A stretch of 64,000 bases of DNA from Leptospira barantonii (GCF_002811925.1 NZ_NPDS01000005.1:174001-238000), one strand, 5' to 3'. Counted from the first letter of the stretch, positions 1 through 9,647 are shown. Translations and numbers: made by a program. The notes: a model not told the origin generated them from the sequence alone.

Positions 1-1280
<1,280 letters not shown>

Positions 1281-1608
1281 TAGGCCACAATCTTAAGGAT
1301 CCCGGGCCGCTTACAAGATCATTTTGATCGGAATTCCGATTCGATTCGTGTTAAATTTTTCATTGAATGTCGGATTAAAAAAATCAAAAGTTTTTTCGAG
1401 ATCGATTCATAAAATAAAATTCTGAACTTCCATTCTTTTTAAAAAATTTACAATCGACAACTAAGTACAAAGGGCTATAAAATAAAATGCGCTCCGAGTG
1501 CCCCTTGAAGGATAAAATACTTTCCCGAAATTGAAAAGATTAAATCGTCGAAAATTAAATACTCTTTCTCTCTGAAACAGGAAAGTATCATTTTATAACT
1601 TACGATAT
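1281..1608. other. AT-rich intergenic region between divergent genes
   Basis: The 328 bases separate the start of the GlpT-family gene (minus) from the histidine kinase (plus). They are AT-rich with several A and T runs and must hold the promoters of both genes. I see no convincing open reading frame, RNA gene or strong hairpin. One plausible sigma-70 type promoter is listed separately. Confidence 0.6.
1454..1481 (+). promoter_or_regulatory. Candidate sigma-70 promoter upstream of the hybrid histidine kinase
   Basis: TCGACA at 1454-1459 (close to TTGACA) is followed after 16 bases by TATAAA at 1476-1481. It would start transcription about 120 bases before the kinase ATG at 1609. This is pattern matching only, in an AT-rich region where chance matches are common. 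Confidence 0.3.
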
Positions 1609-3408
1609 ATGATTAAGAACCTGCCTATCTCAGCCCCGGCCCGGATTTCTTTCTTATACCTGTTGCTTGCCTCGGCTTGGATTTTTTTTTCCGATCAGTT
1701 CATTAGCTTATTATCTTTTGATCCTATTATCTTAACTACCTTACAAACATATAAGGGTTGGGCCTTCGTAATCACTACGACGGTTTTGTTATTCTTCATT
1801 CTCAATCGATACTTTTTACTTTTAAAACAAGAAACCGAAGAGCAAAAAGTGGCCGAAACCGCGCTGATCGAATCCGAAAGAAGATTCAGGGCCACTCTCG
1901 AAAATATAAATCTCATCGGCTTGGGTTTGGATGCGGACGCGAACATCACATTCTGCAACGATTATCTTCTCAACTTAAGCGGATGGAAAAGAGAAGAGAT
2001 CATCGGCAAAAATTGGTTCGATTACTTTTTACTCGAACAGGAAAGAGATCAGGTTAAATCCATCTTTAGAGAAGCCGTGATCTCCAAAACACTTCCTCTT
2101 CACTATGAAAATTATCTAAAAACAAAGAGCGGAGAAAAAAGACTAGTCCAATGGGACAACACTCTTCTTCAAGATCCGGACGGCAACGTGATCGGAACCA
2201 TCAGCATCGGAACCGATATCACGGATCGAAAACGCGCAGAGTCGGATCGTCTTGAATTGGAAAGAAGACTTTTACATGCGCAGAAGCTCGAAAGTCTCGG
2301 AGTTTTAGCGGGAGGAATCGCGCACGACTTCAATAACTTGCTCGGAGGAATTTTCGGCTACATCGATCTTGCTCGAGAAAAGTTGGACGAAGAAGATCCG
2401 ATCGCGCGTTATCTCGACAAAGCGATTCAGGTTTTCAATCGTGCAAAGGATCTGACTCAACAACTTCTTACCTTTGCAAAAGGTGGAAAACCGATTCGTA
2501 AAACCGGTTCCTTAGCTCCTCTTTTGAACGATTGTGTTCTTTTTGCTTTGAGCGGTTCCAACGTTTCCTGTCATTTCGATATCGATCCGACTCTTTGCCT
2601 TTGTGATTTCGACGAAAATCAAATCCATCAAGTGATAGAAAACATCATCATCAATTCGATTCAATCCATGCCCTTAGGCGGAACGATTCAAGTCACCGCC
2701 AGGAACACTTACTTAAGTAAGGACAATTCAAAACACTTAAAAGAAGGCGAATATGCTTTGATCTCCGTTAAGGACAGCGGGATCGGAATTCCGAAGGATT
2801 TAATTTCACGTATCTTCGAACCTTTCTTTACCACAAAACAAAAAGGTACGGGGCTCGGGCTCGCCACCTCCTATTCCATCATTCAAAAACACGACGGCGG
2901 AATCGAAGTGTTCTCCGAGCCGGGAACGGGAAGTACATTCAACATCTATCTTCCGATGTCCAAGAACAAGGTAGATCATTCTCAGTCGAAAAATCCGATG
3001 TATCATCACGGACGCGGAAAAATTTTGATTATGGACGATGAAGAATTTATACTCGAGATCTTTTCGGATATGTTGGAAAGAATGGGTTATACCACGGCTC
3101 ACGCAAAGAACGGTTCCGAAGCGATTCAACTTTTCAACCGGGCCAAAGATTCCGGCCAACCTTTCGACGTTTTGATTTTCGATCTTACGATTCCCGGCGG
3201 AATGGGCGGCGAAAAAACGATTTCCGAAATCAGAAAGATCGATTCGGAAGTGATCGCGATCGCATCGAGCGGTTACTCGGAAGATCCGATCATTTCTTCT
3301 CCGAAAGAATACGGGTTTCATGCAAGTTTAAGAAAACCGTTTCGCAAAAGCGATCTCTCCGAACTTTTAGAAAAAGTAATCGACGGAACAAGAACTCTGA
3401 AACGTTAA
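1609..3408 (+). CDS. Hybrid PAS sensor histidine kinase with C-terminal receiver
   Basis: A 599-residue membrane-bound signalling kinase. Two hydrophobic segments lie at about residues 13-30 and 50-66. A PAS domain follows (about 85-205), then a HisKA domain with the phospho-acceptor His at residue 239 (AGGIAHDFNNLLGGI), then an HATPase_c domain with the N box NIIINSIQ and G boxes DSGIGIP and GTGLGLA. The C-terminal receiver has the acidic pair Asp476-Asp477, phospho-acceptor Asp525 (DVLIFDLTIPGG) and a late KPF lysine. This is the layout of kinases that pass phosphate within one chain and then to an external partner. No cognate regulator with an output domain is adjacent, so it is an orphan, and the signal is unknown. 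No clear ribosome binding site precedes the ATG, so the exact start is uncertain. Confidence 0.93.
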   Translation: MIKNLPISAPARISFLYLLLASAWIFFSDQFISLLSFDPIILTTLQTYKGWAFVITTTVLLFFILNRYFLLLKQETEEQKVAETALIESERRFRATLENINLIGLGLDADANITFCNDYLLNLSGWKREEIIGKNWFDYFLLEQERDQVKSIFREAVISKTLPLHYENYLKTKSGEKRLVQWDNTLLQDPDGNVIGTISIGTDITDRKRAESDRLELERRLLHAQKLESLGVLAGGIAHDFNNLLGGIFGYIDLAREKLDEEDPIARYLDKAIQVFNRAKDLTQQLLTFAKGGKPIRKTGSLAPLLNDCVLFALSGSNVSCHFDIDPTLCLCDFDENQIHQVIENIIINSIQSMPLGGTIQVTARNTYLSKDNSKHLKEGEYALISVKDSGIGIPKDLISRIFEPFFTTKQKGTGLGLATSYSIIQKHDGGIEVFSEPGTGSTFNIYLPMSKNKVDHSQSKNPMYHHGRGKILIMDDEEFILEIFSDMLERMGYTTAHAKNGSEAIQLFNRAKDSGQPFDVLIFDLTIPGGMGGEKTISEIRKIDSEVIAIASSGYSEDPIISSPKEYGFHASLRKPFRKSDLSELLEKVIDGTRTLKR

Positions 3409-3417
3409 ATATGAGTT

Positions 3418-4086
3418 ATGATCGAATTGAATTCCGAACTCATTCAGAAGATGCGACTCAAAGAAGGAAACCGATTGCTCGTCCTCGACAACGAGAAAGA
3501 ATATAAATTCTCTTCCATCAACGGCGTTCGGTTTACGAATCAAAGTTCGGAAGCCGACGGAATTCTTCTTTTCGCAAATTCGTCTTCTTCTTTAAAATCC
3601 GCGTTCTTAAAAATCCTCAAATCGATCGGAACCGAAACATTGCTTTGGATCGCTTATCCGAAAAAATCTTCGGGTATTAAAACGGATTTGGATCGGGATC
3701 ACGGTTGGGATGTTCTTTCCGAGAACGGATACGACGGGGTTTCTTTGATTTCTTTAAACGATACTTGGTCGGCGGCGCGTTTTAAAAAAGCGGACACGGT
3801 AAAAAAAGGCGGATCAAAAGCCGAAAAACAAAAACGACCGGAGCTTTCCAAATATATAAACTATGAAAAGAAAACGGTCAAACTTCCGGAAGACGTAAAC
3901 AAATCCTTATCCAAAAATAAAAACGCAAAAGAATCCTTTGAAGTTTTAGCTTGGTCGCACAAGAGAGAATATATCGAATCGATCTTGGAGGCGAAATCTC
4001 CAGAAACAAGATCCAAACGAATCGACAAAATGATCGAAGCCTTAAGCGGCCAAAAATCCACGATTAAAAAGAAATCTAAAAGTTGA
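3418..4086 (+). CDS. DUF3052-like plus YdeI/OmpD-associated two-domain protein
   Basis: A 222-residue soluble protein starting 9 bases after the kinase stop, so probably co-transcribed. The N-terminal part (about 1-125) resembles DUF3052: a stretch around WIAYPKKSSGIKTDLDRD and a closing NDTWSAARFK. A Lys-rich linker (about 125-150) leads to a C-terminal module (about 155-212) with LPEDV, SFEVLAWSHKREYI and ETRSKRIDKMIEAL, typical of the YdeI/OmpD-associated family. Neither domain has an established enzymatic activity. A link to the kinase is suggested only by position. Confidence 0.7.
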   Translation: MIELNSELIQKMRLKEGNRLLVLDNEKEYKFSSINGVRFTNQSSEADGILLFANSSSSLKSAFLKILKSIGTETLLWIAYPKKSSGIKTDLDRDHGWDVLSENGYDGVSLISLNDTWSAARFKKADTVKKGGSKAEKQKRPELSKYINYEKKTVKLPEDVNKSLSKNKNAKESFEVLAWSHKREYIESILEAKSPETRSKRIDKMIEALSGQKSTIKKKSKS

Positions 4087-4107
4087 ATATTCTAAAAATA
4101 TAAAACT

Positions 4108-5301
4108 TTACCACGGGAAAAAATCCAGAACCTGTCCTTCCGGAATTTCATTTTGATCCGCCGGATGTAAGGCGATTCCGTCGGAAAGAAGCCCGGCTCG
4201 AACGTCCCCGCTTCCGTTAAACGACTTGGCCGCAATTCCCGTTTGGTCCTTTGTTTCAAGAAAGACAGGAAAATATTCCGGCAAAGAATTTTTCTTTTTG
4301 CGGGTTCCGAAAAATGTATATCTTTGCGGTTTTGAAGTTTCCATTCCGAGAAAAGAACGGATATACGGATCCAAAAAAATTCTCGCGCAAACTTGAACGC
4401 TGAACGGATTTCCGGGAAGTCCGAAAACCGCGGTCTGTCCTTTTTTACCGAACCAAATCGGTTTACCGGGTTTCAAATGAACCTTGTGAAATACTTCCTC
4501 CACTCCAAGTCGCTTTAACAAAGGTGGAACCAAATCCATACTTCCCATGGAAACTCCGCCGGACAAAAGCAGAATATCCGATTGCAAACCTTGTTGTAGG
4601 GCTTCCGAAATTTTCGATTCGTCGTCGGGAACCAACAGGACTGCATCCGGTTGAATTTCATATTTTCTTAATAAAGCGATCAGAGAATAAGAATTGGAAT
4701 CCCGAATTTGATACGGATGTGGTCTCGCGTCCACTGGAACGACTTCGTTTCCGGTCGATATGATCGTAACCTTCGGCAAAGAACTTACGGAAACACGATT
4801 CATTCCGAGAGAAGCCAAAAGGGAAAGTTCGGACATTCCGATTTTTGTTCCCGCTTTTATAACGGAATCTCCCTTTTTCAAATCCTCGCCTCGAACCGCT
4901 ATATTCAAAAAATGGAATACTTTATTCGAGCTGAATCGAACCCGAACTCCATTGCCTTCTTTGGAAACTTCTTCGCTTTCTTCGATCTTAATCACCGCGT
5001 CCAGATCTTCCGGTACGACGGCTCCCGTCATGATCTTTACGATTTCCTCTTCCGGATCGAGTTCGGATTCCATTCCGGCAAAAATTTCTTTTTTGCAGGT
5101 GTAAATCTTGGACGAATCGTAGTCTTGACTGCGGATCGCATAACCATCCATAGTCGATCTGTTGAACGGAGGATAATCGCGATCCGCGGAAATGTCTCTG
5201 GCTAAAATTCTTCCCAAACTTTCCTTCAACGGAAGAATTTCCGTTTTCGCTTTCAAAACGTCGGAAAGAATTTTCGAAATAGCTTCTTCGACGGAAATCA
5301 A
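4108..5301 (-). CDS. moeA: Molybdopterin molybdenumtransferase MoeA
   Basis: Cytoplasmic enzyme that inserts molybdate into adenylylated molybdopterin, the final metal-loading step of molybdenum cofactor synthesis. Visible MoeA hallmarks are DYPPFNRSTMDGYAIRS near the N-terminus, ISTGNEVVPVD and LLLSGGVSMGSMD in the MogA-like domain, and VFGLPGNPFSVQV. I chose the TTG at 5301 because the protein then begins LISVEEAISKIL as the family does, has 397 residues, and follows a GGAGAAGG ribosome binding site. Its TTGA overlaps the stop of the upstream moaC-mogA gene by four bases. Longer readings to 5397 only extend into that upstream gene. It is the last gene of the minus-strand nitrate/Moco operon. 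Confidence 0.93.
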   Translation of the reverse strand: MISVEEAISKILSDVLKAKTEILPLKESLGRILARDISADRDYPPFNRSTMDGYAIRSQDYDSSKIYTCKKEIFAGMESELDPEEEIVKIMTGAVVPEDLDAVIKIEESEEVSKEGNGVRVRFSSNKVFHFLNIAVRGEDLKKGDSVIKAGTKIGMSELSLLASLGMNRVSVSSLPKVTIISTGNEVVPVDARPHPYQIRDSNSYSLIALLRKYEIQPDAVLLVPDDESKISEALQQGLQSDILLLSGGVSMGSMDLVPPLLKRLGVEEVFHKVHLKPGKPIWFGKKGQTAVFGLPGNPFSVQVCARIFLDPYIRSFLGMETSKPQRYTFFGTRKKKNSLPEYFPVFLETKDQTGIAAKSFNGSGDVRAGLLSDGIALHPADQNEIPEGQVLDFFPW

Positions 5302-6206
5302 TGACCTTCTCCACGCATCATTTTTTTTGCATGAAAGATCGCGGGAAAGATCGCCTTTAAACTTTCTCTCGCTCCGTTGGAACTTCCGGGAACACAAACG
5401 ATTAAGGTTTTTTTAATTCTTCCCGCCAAGGAGCGGGACAACATCGCATAAGGAGTTCGATCCTGACCGAAAGAACGCATCGCTTCCGCAACTCCGGGAA
5501 TTTCCTGATCCAAAAGTTCCTTTACCGTATCGGTCGTATTGTCTCGCGGCCCGAGCCCGGTTCCTCCGGTTGTAACGATCAAATCGATTCCGGATTCGAC
5601 CCAGGAAAGAATTTTCCTTCGAATCTCTTCGGGTTCGTCTGGCACGATCGAATAATCGGAAATTTCTACATTCGATTCTTTTAATATAGATTCTATCGTT
5701 TTACCGGAACCGTCCTCTCTTTTTCCGGCAAACGTGGAATCGGAACAAACGAGGATCGCGGCCTTGGAACCTTCCGCGAACTTGGAGAATTGAGTATCGC
5801 TCTTTCCTCCTTTTTTTTCAAGAAGCCGTATGTCCGAAATTTCAAGTTGTTTGTCGATTGGTTTTAGAAGATCGTAGATGGTCAACGCGGCTACGCTCAA
5901 GCCCGTGAGAACTTCCATTTCGATTCCGGTTTTACCGATGGACTTCGCCACTGCGTTGATCTTAACTCCGCGTTCTATAACTTCGAAAGTAAGATCGAAA
6001 GAATCGATGTTCACCGGATGACAATGAGGAATCAGATCCGAAGTTTTTTTGGACGCGAGTAAGCCGCTCGCCTTTGCTATACCGAAAAGATCGCCTTTCG
6101 GCAAAGTGTTTTCGCGGATTCTTTTTACGGTTTCGGGAGTACAATATACGAACCCCTCAGCCGCCGCGGAACGAAGGCTGATTCTTTTTTCTGTGATGTC
6201 GATCAT
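5298..6206 (-). CDS. moaC: Bifunctional MoaC-MogA/MoaB molybdenum cofactor protein
   Basis: A 302-residue fusion. Residues about 1-155 are MoaC (cyclic pyranopterin monophosphate synthase, acting with MoaA on GTP): LPKGDLFGIAKASGL, SDLIPHCHPV and GKTGIEMEVLTG are the conserved active-site segments. Residues about 160-302 are a MogA/MoaB-type molybdopterin adenylyltransferase: AAILVCSDSTFAGKREDGSG and VTTGGTGLGPRDNTTD. It thus joins the first and a late step of the same pathway. Start ATG at 6206 follows an AGGA-containing region. It overlaps moeA downstream by four bases and lies 9 bases after the methyltransferase gene. Confidence 0.93.
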   Translation of the reverse strand: MIDITEKRISLRSAAAEGFVYCTPETVKRIRENTLPKGDLFGIAKASGLLASKKTSDLIPHCHPVNIDSFDLTFEVIERGVKINAVAKSIGKTGIEMEVLTGLSVAALTIYDLLKPIDKQLEISDIRLLEKKGGKSDTQFSKFAEGSKAAILVCSDSTFAGKREDGSGKTIESILKESNVEISDYSIVPDEPEEIRRKILSWVESGIDLIVTTGGTGLGPRDNTTDTVKELLDQEIPGVAEAMRSFGQDRTPYAMLSRSLAGRIKKTLIVCVPGSSNGARESLKAIFPAIFHAKKMMRGEGH

Positions 6207-6215
6207 TCTCTTGTC

Positions 6216-6998
6216 CTAACTGAACGTATAAGGACGATTGATGAGAGTTTTTAAAGAATCCATTTTATGATAGTAGTCGACTATATCTCCGATAATCAGA
6301 AGCGCTGGGGAACGAACCTCGTTGACTTCGGCGACTTGAACTATGTTTTCCAAATTTCCGGTGACCATTCTTTGATGCGCGAGAGTCGCGTTCTCTACGA
6401 TTCCCACGGGAAGACTTTCCGGATTTCCACTCTCTATCAGATCGTCCACAATCTCTTTCAGTGAATTCAAACCCATATATACTACTAGAGTTTTTCCTTC
6501 ACAGGAAAGATTTTTAAAACTATGGGAATTTTTTCCATTCTTTCCATGACCCGAAATATAAAGAATCTCTTTCGAATATTCCCGATGTGTGAGCGGGAAA
6601 CCGAGGCTCGCCGCGGCTCCGGACGCGGTCGTAATTCCGGCCACGATCTCGCATTCGATTCCGAGGTTTAAAAGAAATTCGTATTCTTCGCCTACTCGAC
6701 CGAAGACGGAAGGATCTCCTCCCTTGAGTCGAACCACGTTCCCGTATTGAAGCGCGGCATCGGCAATTTTTTGATTGAGATCGATTTGCTGGCAACTGTG
6801 TTGTCCCAATCGTTTGCCAACGTAAATCAGCTCCGCTTTTTTACGGCACATCCTGAGAATTTTAGAGGACACTAAGTCGTCGTAAAGAACCGCTTCCGCT
6901 TTTCGCAAAACCTTTACGGCCTTTCGAGTCAGAAGTTCCGGATCGCCCGGACCCGCTCCGACCAAATAAACCTTTCCATATTCCCTGTTTGGATTCAT
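6216..6998 (-). CDS. cobA: Uroporphyrinogen-III C-methyltransferase (SUMT)
   Basis: A 260-residue enzyme that methylates uroporphyrinogen III twice with S-adenosylmethionine to give precorrin-2, precursor of siroheme and cobalamin. The glycine-rich start VYLVGAGPGDPELLTRKAV, the pair YDDLVS, and VRLKGGDPSVFGRVGEE are family signatures. It consists of the methyltransferase domain only, without the CysG dehydrogenase/chelatase part, so siroheme completion must occur elsewhere. Its place among nitrite reductase and Moco genes points to siroheme supply for NirB; nirE would be an equally fair name. Its ATG overlaps the stop of mobA (ATGA). Confidence 0.93.
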   Translation of the reverse strand: MNPNREYGKVYLVGAGPGDPELLTRKAVKVLRKAEAVLYDDLVSSKILRMCRKKAELIYVGKRLGQHSCQQIDLNQKIADAALQYGNVVRLKGGDPSVFGRVGEEYEFLLNLGIECEIVAGITTASGAAASLGFPLTHREYSKEILYISGHGKNGKNSHSFKNLSCEGKTLVVYMGLNSLKEIVDDLIESGNPESLPVGIVENATLAHQRMVTGNLENIVQVAEVNEVRSPALLIIGDIVDYYHKMDSLKTLINRPYTFS

Positions 6999-7594
6999 AC
7001 GATCACCTCCGAAATTCCGATTTCTTTCGGAGTATTGAAATTGATAAACGAATTCGTAAAATCCTCATCGACGATCCAATGAGTTTGTGCGTTTTCCAAG
7101 ATCCGCGAGGGAGAATGAACGGATTCTTGAATATTCCATTCTCTGAATGTCTTTTTTAAAAGTTCGGCCTTGTAAATCGCGGGAAAGGGTTCGGTTTTTC
7201 CGTTCACCTTCCAAGCATAGGCCTGCGTTCCGGGAGATTGTCGATAAACGTCGATTAGTCGACTTAGAATCGAACTTTCCAAAACCGGCATATCGCAGGC
7301 CAAAACCAAATAATCCGCGGTCGTATCCAAAAGATGCGCGGAAAGAATTCCGGAAATCGGTCCCTGATTCTGATACAAATCCTCGACGAACTCAAGGGAA
7401 GAATCGACTTCCAGATACGAAGATTTTTGTTCCTTTCGAACGGAGATCAACGAACGTTCCACAAAAGGACTCAGAGTTTCCATTCTCCGTTGAACCCAAG
7501 TTTTGCCGTCGGTTACCAGAAGCCCCTTGTCGGTACCCATACGCGAAGAATTTCCTCCGCAAAGTATCAATCCTATGGGCTTCTTGGTATTCAT
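6995..7594 (-). CDS. mobA: Molybdenum cofactor guanylyltransferase MobA
   Basis: A 199-residue nucleotidyltransferase that attaches GMP to Mo-molybdopterin, producing the MGD form used by DMSO-reductase family enzymes such as the nitrate reductase in this locus. The N-terminus has the GTP-binding signature LILCGGNSSRMGTDKGLL, and YLVLACDMPVL carries the metal-binding Asp. The ATG overlaps the moaE stop (ATGA), and the gene overlaps the SUMT gene in the same way, so translation of the three is probably coupled. Confidence 0.93.
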   Translation of the reverse strand: MNTKKPIGLILCGGNSSRMGTDKGLLVTDGKTWVQRRMETLSPFVERSLISVRKEQKSSYLEVDSSLEFVEDLYQNQGPISGILSAHLLDTTADYLVLACDMPVLESSILSRLIDVYRQSPGTQAYAWKVNGKTEPFPAIYKAELLKKTFREWNIQESVHSPSRILENAQTHWIVDEDFTNSFINFNTPKEIGISEVIV

Positions 7595-8064
7595 CGGTGG
7601 GCCTTCAATGGCGTATAACGTTCATGTCCGGTCGCACCCGCGGCACAACCTGCGCAGTTTAAGGTCCACTCCGAAGTTCCGTCGCTGAAAAATTCTTTTT
7701 TCCAAATCGGAACCTCGTGTTTCACACGATCTATGATATATCGATTTGATTCGTATGCTTCTTTTCTGTGAGAGGAAGTTGTGATGACACAAACGGAAGA
7801 TTCTTCCGGATAAACGATTCCGGTTCTATGAACACAGATCGCTTTTTTTAGATGAAAGATTTCGGTCGCTTCGTTTAATATTTGTGCGATCATCGGTTCG
7901 GCCATCGGAGCATACGCTTCGTAAAAAAGATGAACGACTTTCTTTTTTTCCGTTCCTCCGCTATCTCTCGGTTCTCCGCTAAAAAGAACAACCGCACCGC
8001 TGGAAGGATCGTGAGCTTGTGCGATCAGATAGGAAAGATCTATGACTTCTTCTTGAAGATACAT
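7591..8064 (-). CDS. moaE: Molybdopterin synthase catalytic subunit MoaE
   Basis: Large subunit of molybdopterin synthase (157 residues), which with thiocarboxylated MoaD converts cyclic pyranopterin monophosphate to molybdopterin. Seen are SSGAVVLFSGEPRD, the HRTG segment, HRKEAYESNRYIIDRVK and VPIWKKEFFSDG, which hold the conserved basic residues of the active site. The C-terminus carries an extra Cys pair (NCAGCAAGATGHERY). Its ribosome binding site GGAGGT is formed by the last two codons of moaD. Confidence 0.92.
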   Translation of the reverse strand: MYLQEEVIDLSYLIAQAHDPSSGAVVLFSGEPRDSGGTEKKKVVHLFYEAYAPMAEPMIAQILNEATEIFHLKKAICVHRTGIVYPEESSVCVITTSSHRKEAYESNRYIIDRVKHEVPIWKKEFFSDGTSEWTLNCAGCAAGATGHERYTPLKAHR

Positions 8065-8065
8065 T

Positions 8066-8308
8066 TCAACCTCCGCTCAAAGGAGGAAGGATCAAAACGA
8101 TTTCCCCTTCTTCCACGATTCGATCCGCGCCGACCATTTTGTCTTGAACCGCCCAAAGCGATACGTCCAAGATTCCGCTCGTTGCAGGTTTTGATTTGCG
8201 CATTTCTTCGACTACGTCGAGTACACGTACCGGTGTTTCCAAGTTGAGAATGAAGTCGGATTGAAAATGATCTTTTAAGATTCCGAATGTTTTTACCGCT
8301 ACGTTCAT
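8066..8308 (-). CDS. moaD: Molybdopterin synthase sulfur carrier subunit MoaD
   Basis: An 80-residue ubiquitin-fold sulfur carrier ending in Pro-Pro-Leu-Ser-Gly-Gly; the terminal Gly becomes a thiocarboxylate that donates sulfur to the MoaE reaction. Size, the C-terminal Gly-Gly and the placement between moaA and moaE support the call. No moeB-like activating enzyme lies in the window. The gene begins one base after the moaA stop, behind GGAGGT supplied by moaA's last codons. Confidence 0.92.
   Translation of the reverse strand: MNVAVKTFGILKDHFQSDFILNLETPVRVLDVVEEMRKSKPATSGILDVSLWAVQDKMVGADRIVEEGEIVLILPPLSGG
8069..8074 (-). promoter_or_regulatory. Ribosome binding site of moaE made from the Gly-Gly codons of moaD
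   Basis: The last two codons of moaD (GGA GGT, Gly-Gly) read as a perfect Shine-Dalgarno sequence, 5 bases from GGAGG to the moaE ATG at 8064. The same six bases encode the essential C-terminus of MoaD and set moaE translation. Confidence 0.75.
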
Positions 8309-8309
8309 C

Positions 8310-9263
8310 TCAACCTCCGATCGCCATCATCGTTAAATCGCTTCCTTTAAAACGGAGATCCTGTTTTTGACGCAAGACCAAAGTAAGAATTTGTTCCATA
8401 TCGATTCCTTGTTCCATCAACTTAGGAAGCGGAAATCCGGTGGAAGAACTCAGACATCCGTAGAGACTTCCCTTACTATCCAAACGAAGTCTGTCGCAAT
8501 CCCTGCAAAACGGAGCCGATTCGTTGGCGATGATTCCGAAAGAATTTCCGTTCTGCGTGTTCCAATAATTTGCGGTCGAAGATTCCTTGCGAGTCTGAGG
8601 AGTCAAACTTCCGTATTCGTTTTCCACACGATCGAGAATTTCTTCCTGAGTGAAGATCGGAACCGTATCCGAATTTTGAAGATAACCCATTCTCATCAAT
8701 TCCAAGAACCTGGGAACGATTCCTTTTTCCCAAGAATATTCAAGAATTGGAATGATCTGATCCTCGTTTTTTCCGCGAACAAGAGTACAATTGATTCTTA
8801 CTTTCAAACCGGAGGAAACCGCGGCTTCAATTCCGCTTAACGTTTGTTTCAACGCGGAACGTCTGCTCATCGTTTTAAAGGATTCCTGGGTCACCGCGTC
8901 CAAGGAAACATTGATCGAATCGAGTCCGGCCTCTTTAAGTTCGAAAACCTGTTTCGATAAAACGGAACCGTTCGTTGTGATCGATATTTCCGGGATGTTT
9001 AAATTCTTAAGTTCTTTAACGAGAATTTTTAAACCCGGATAGAGGGTCGGTTCGCCTCCTGTAAGACGAACCTTTTTAAGATCCAGAACGGAATGAAGAC
9101 CTTCCACCAATCGAACCCATTCTTCCGTTTTTAAAAGATCCATCTTTTTTAAACCGAACTCGGACGATTCCCGATCCACGCAATAAGTGCAGGCGAAGTT
9201 GCAACGATCCAGGAGGCTGATCCTAAGAGTTTTAAAACTCCTGCCGAAACCGTCGCGTATCAT
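8310..9263 (-). CDS. moaA: GTP 3',8-cyclase MoaA (radical SAM)
   Basis: A 317-residue radical SAM enzyme for the first step of molybdenum cofactor synthesis. The N-terminal cluster motif is CNFACTYC (CxxxCxxC); LTGGEPTLYPG follows. The second, substrate-binding [4Fe-4S] cluster is marked by CRDCDRLRL and a later GCL. The chain ends in Gly-Gly, the conserved tail needed for activity in this family. Start ATG at 9263 gives MIRDGFGRSFKTLRISL, a normal MoaA N-terminus. It lies 18 bases downstream of nirD in the same orientation. Confidence 0.95.
   Translation of the reverse strand: MIRDGFGRSFKTLRISLLDRCNFACTYCVDRESSEFGLKKMDLLKTEEWVRLVEGLHSVLDLKKVRLTGGEPTLYPGLKILVKELKNLNIPEISITTNGSVLSKQVFELKEAGLDSINVSLDAVTQESFKTMSRRSALKQTLSGIEAAVSSGLKVRINCTLVRGKNEDQIIPILEYSWEKGIVPRFLELMRMGYLQNSDTVPIFTQEEILDRVENEYGSLTPQTRKESSTANYWNTQNGNSFGIIANESAPFCRDCDRLRLDSKGSLYGCLSSSTGFPLPKLMEQGIDMEQILTLVLRQKQDLRFKGSDLTMMAIGG
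8313..8318 (-). promoter_or_regulatory. Ribosome binding site of moaD made from the Gly-Gly codons of moaA
   Basis: moaA ends in GGA GGT TGA; the GGAGGT is a perfect Shine-Dalgarno sequence for the moaD ATG at 8308. It is the same arrangement as at the moaD/moaE junction. Confidence 0.75.
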
Positions 9264-9281
9264 AACCTTACCTCGCGTTTT

Positions 9282-9647
9282 TCATTTCGCCACCATGGAA
9301 GATTCAACGGCAACATAGACCATTCCGTCTTCGACCATCACCGGGAAGGTGCGGACTGAGTATGATTCTCCCGAAATACATTCTCCCGATTTAAGAGAGA
9401 ATGATTTTTTATGAAGAGGACAAGCGACCTTCGGTTCCCCTTGGGCGTCGCCGGTCAATCCTCTCGATAAAACCATATCTCCCGTATGAGGACAGCGATT
9501 CTCACAAGCATACCACTCATCTTCTTGTTGGAAATGAAAAATTGCGATTTGTTCGTCTCCAATCTTAGCGCAGGTTCCCCCGTTCGGAGAGAATTCCGAT
9601 ACGTGGGCGATTTCGATCCAGATTTTTTCTTCAATCGTTGTTTGCAT
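9282..9647 (-). CDS. nirD: Nitrite reductase small subunit NirD (Rieske type)
   Basis: A 121-residue Rieske-fold subunit of the cytoplasmic NADH-dependent nitrite reductase. Both cluster motifs are intact: CPH (NRCPHTGDMVLSRG) and CPLH (VACPLHKKSFSL), so it should bind a [2Fe-2S] cluster, unlike the E. coli-type NirD, which lacks the ligands. The start ATG at 9647 has AAGGAA about 7 bases upstream. It sits 21 bases after nirB and before moaA. Confidence 0.93.
   Translation of the reverse strand: MQTTIEEKIWIEIAHVSEFSPNGGTCAKIGDEQIAIFHFQQEDEWYACENRCPHTGDMVLSRGLTGDAQGEPKVACPLHKKSFSLKSGECISGESYSVRTFPVMVEDGMVYVAVESSMVAK

Noticed and set aside
5302..5397. Longer moeA start
   Set aside because: The extra residues lie inside the upstream moaC-mogA gene and do not look like MoeA.
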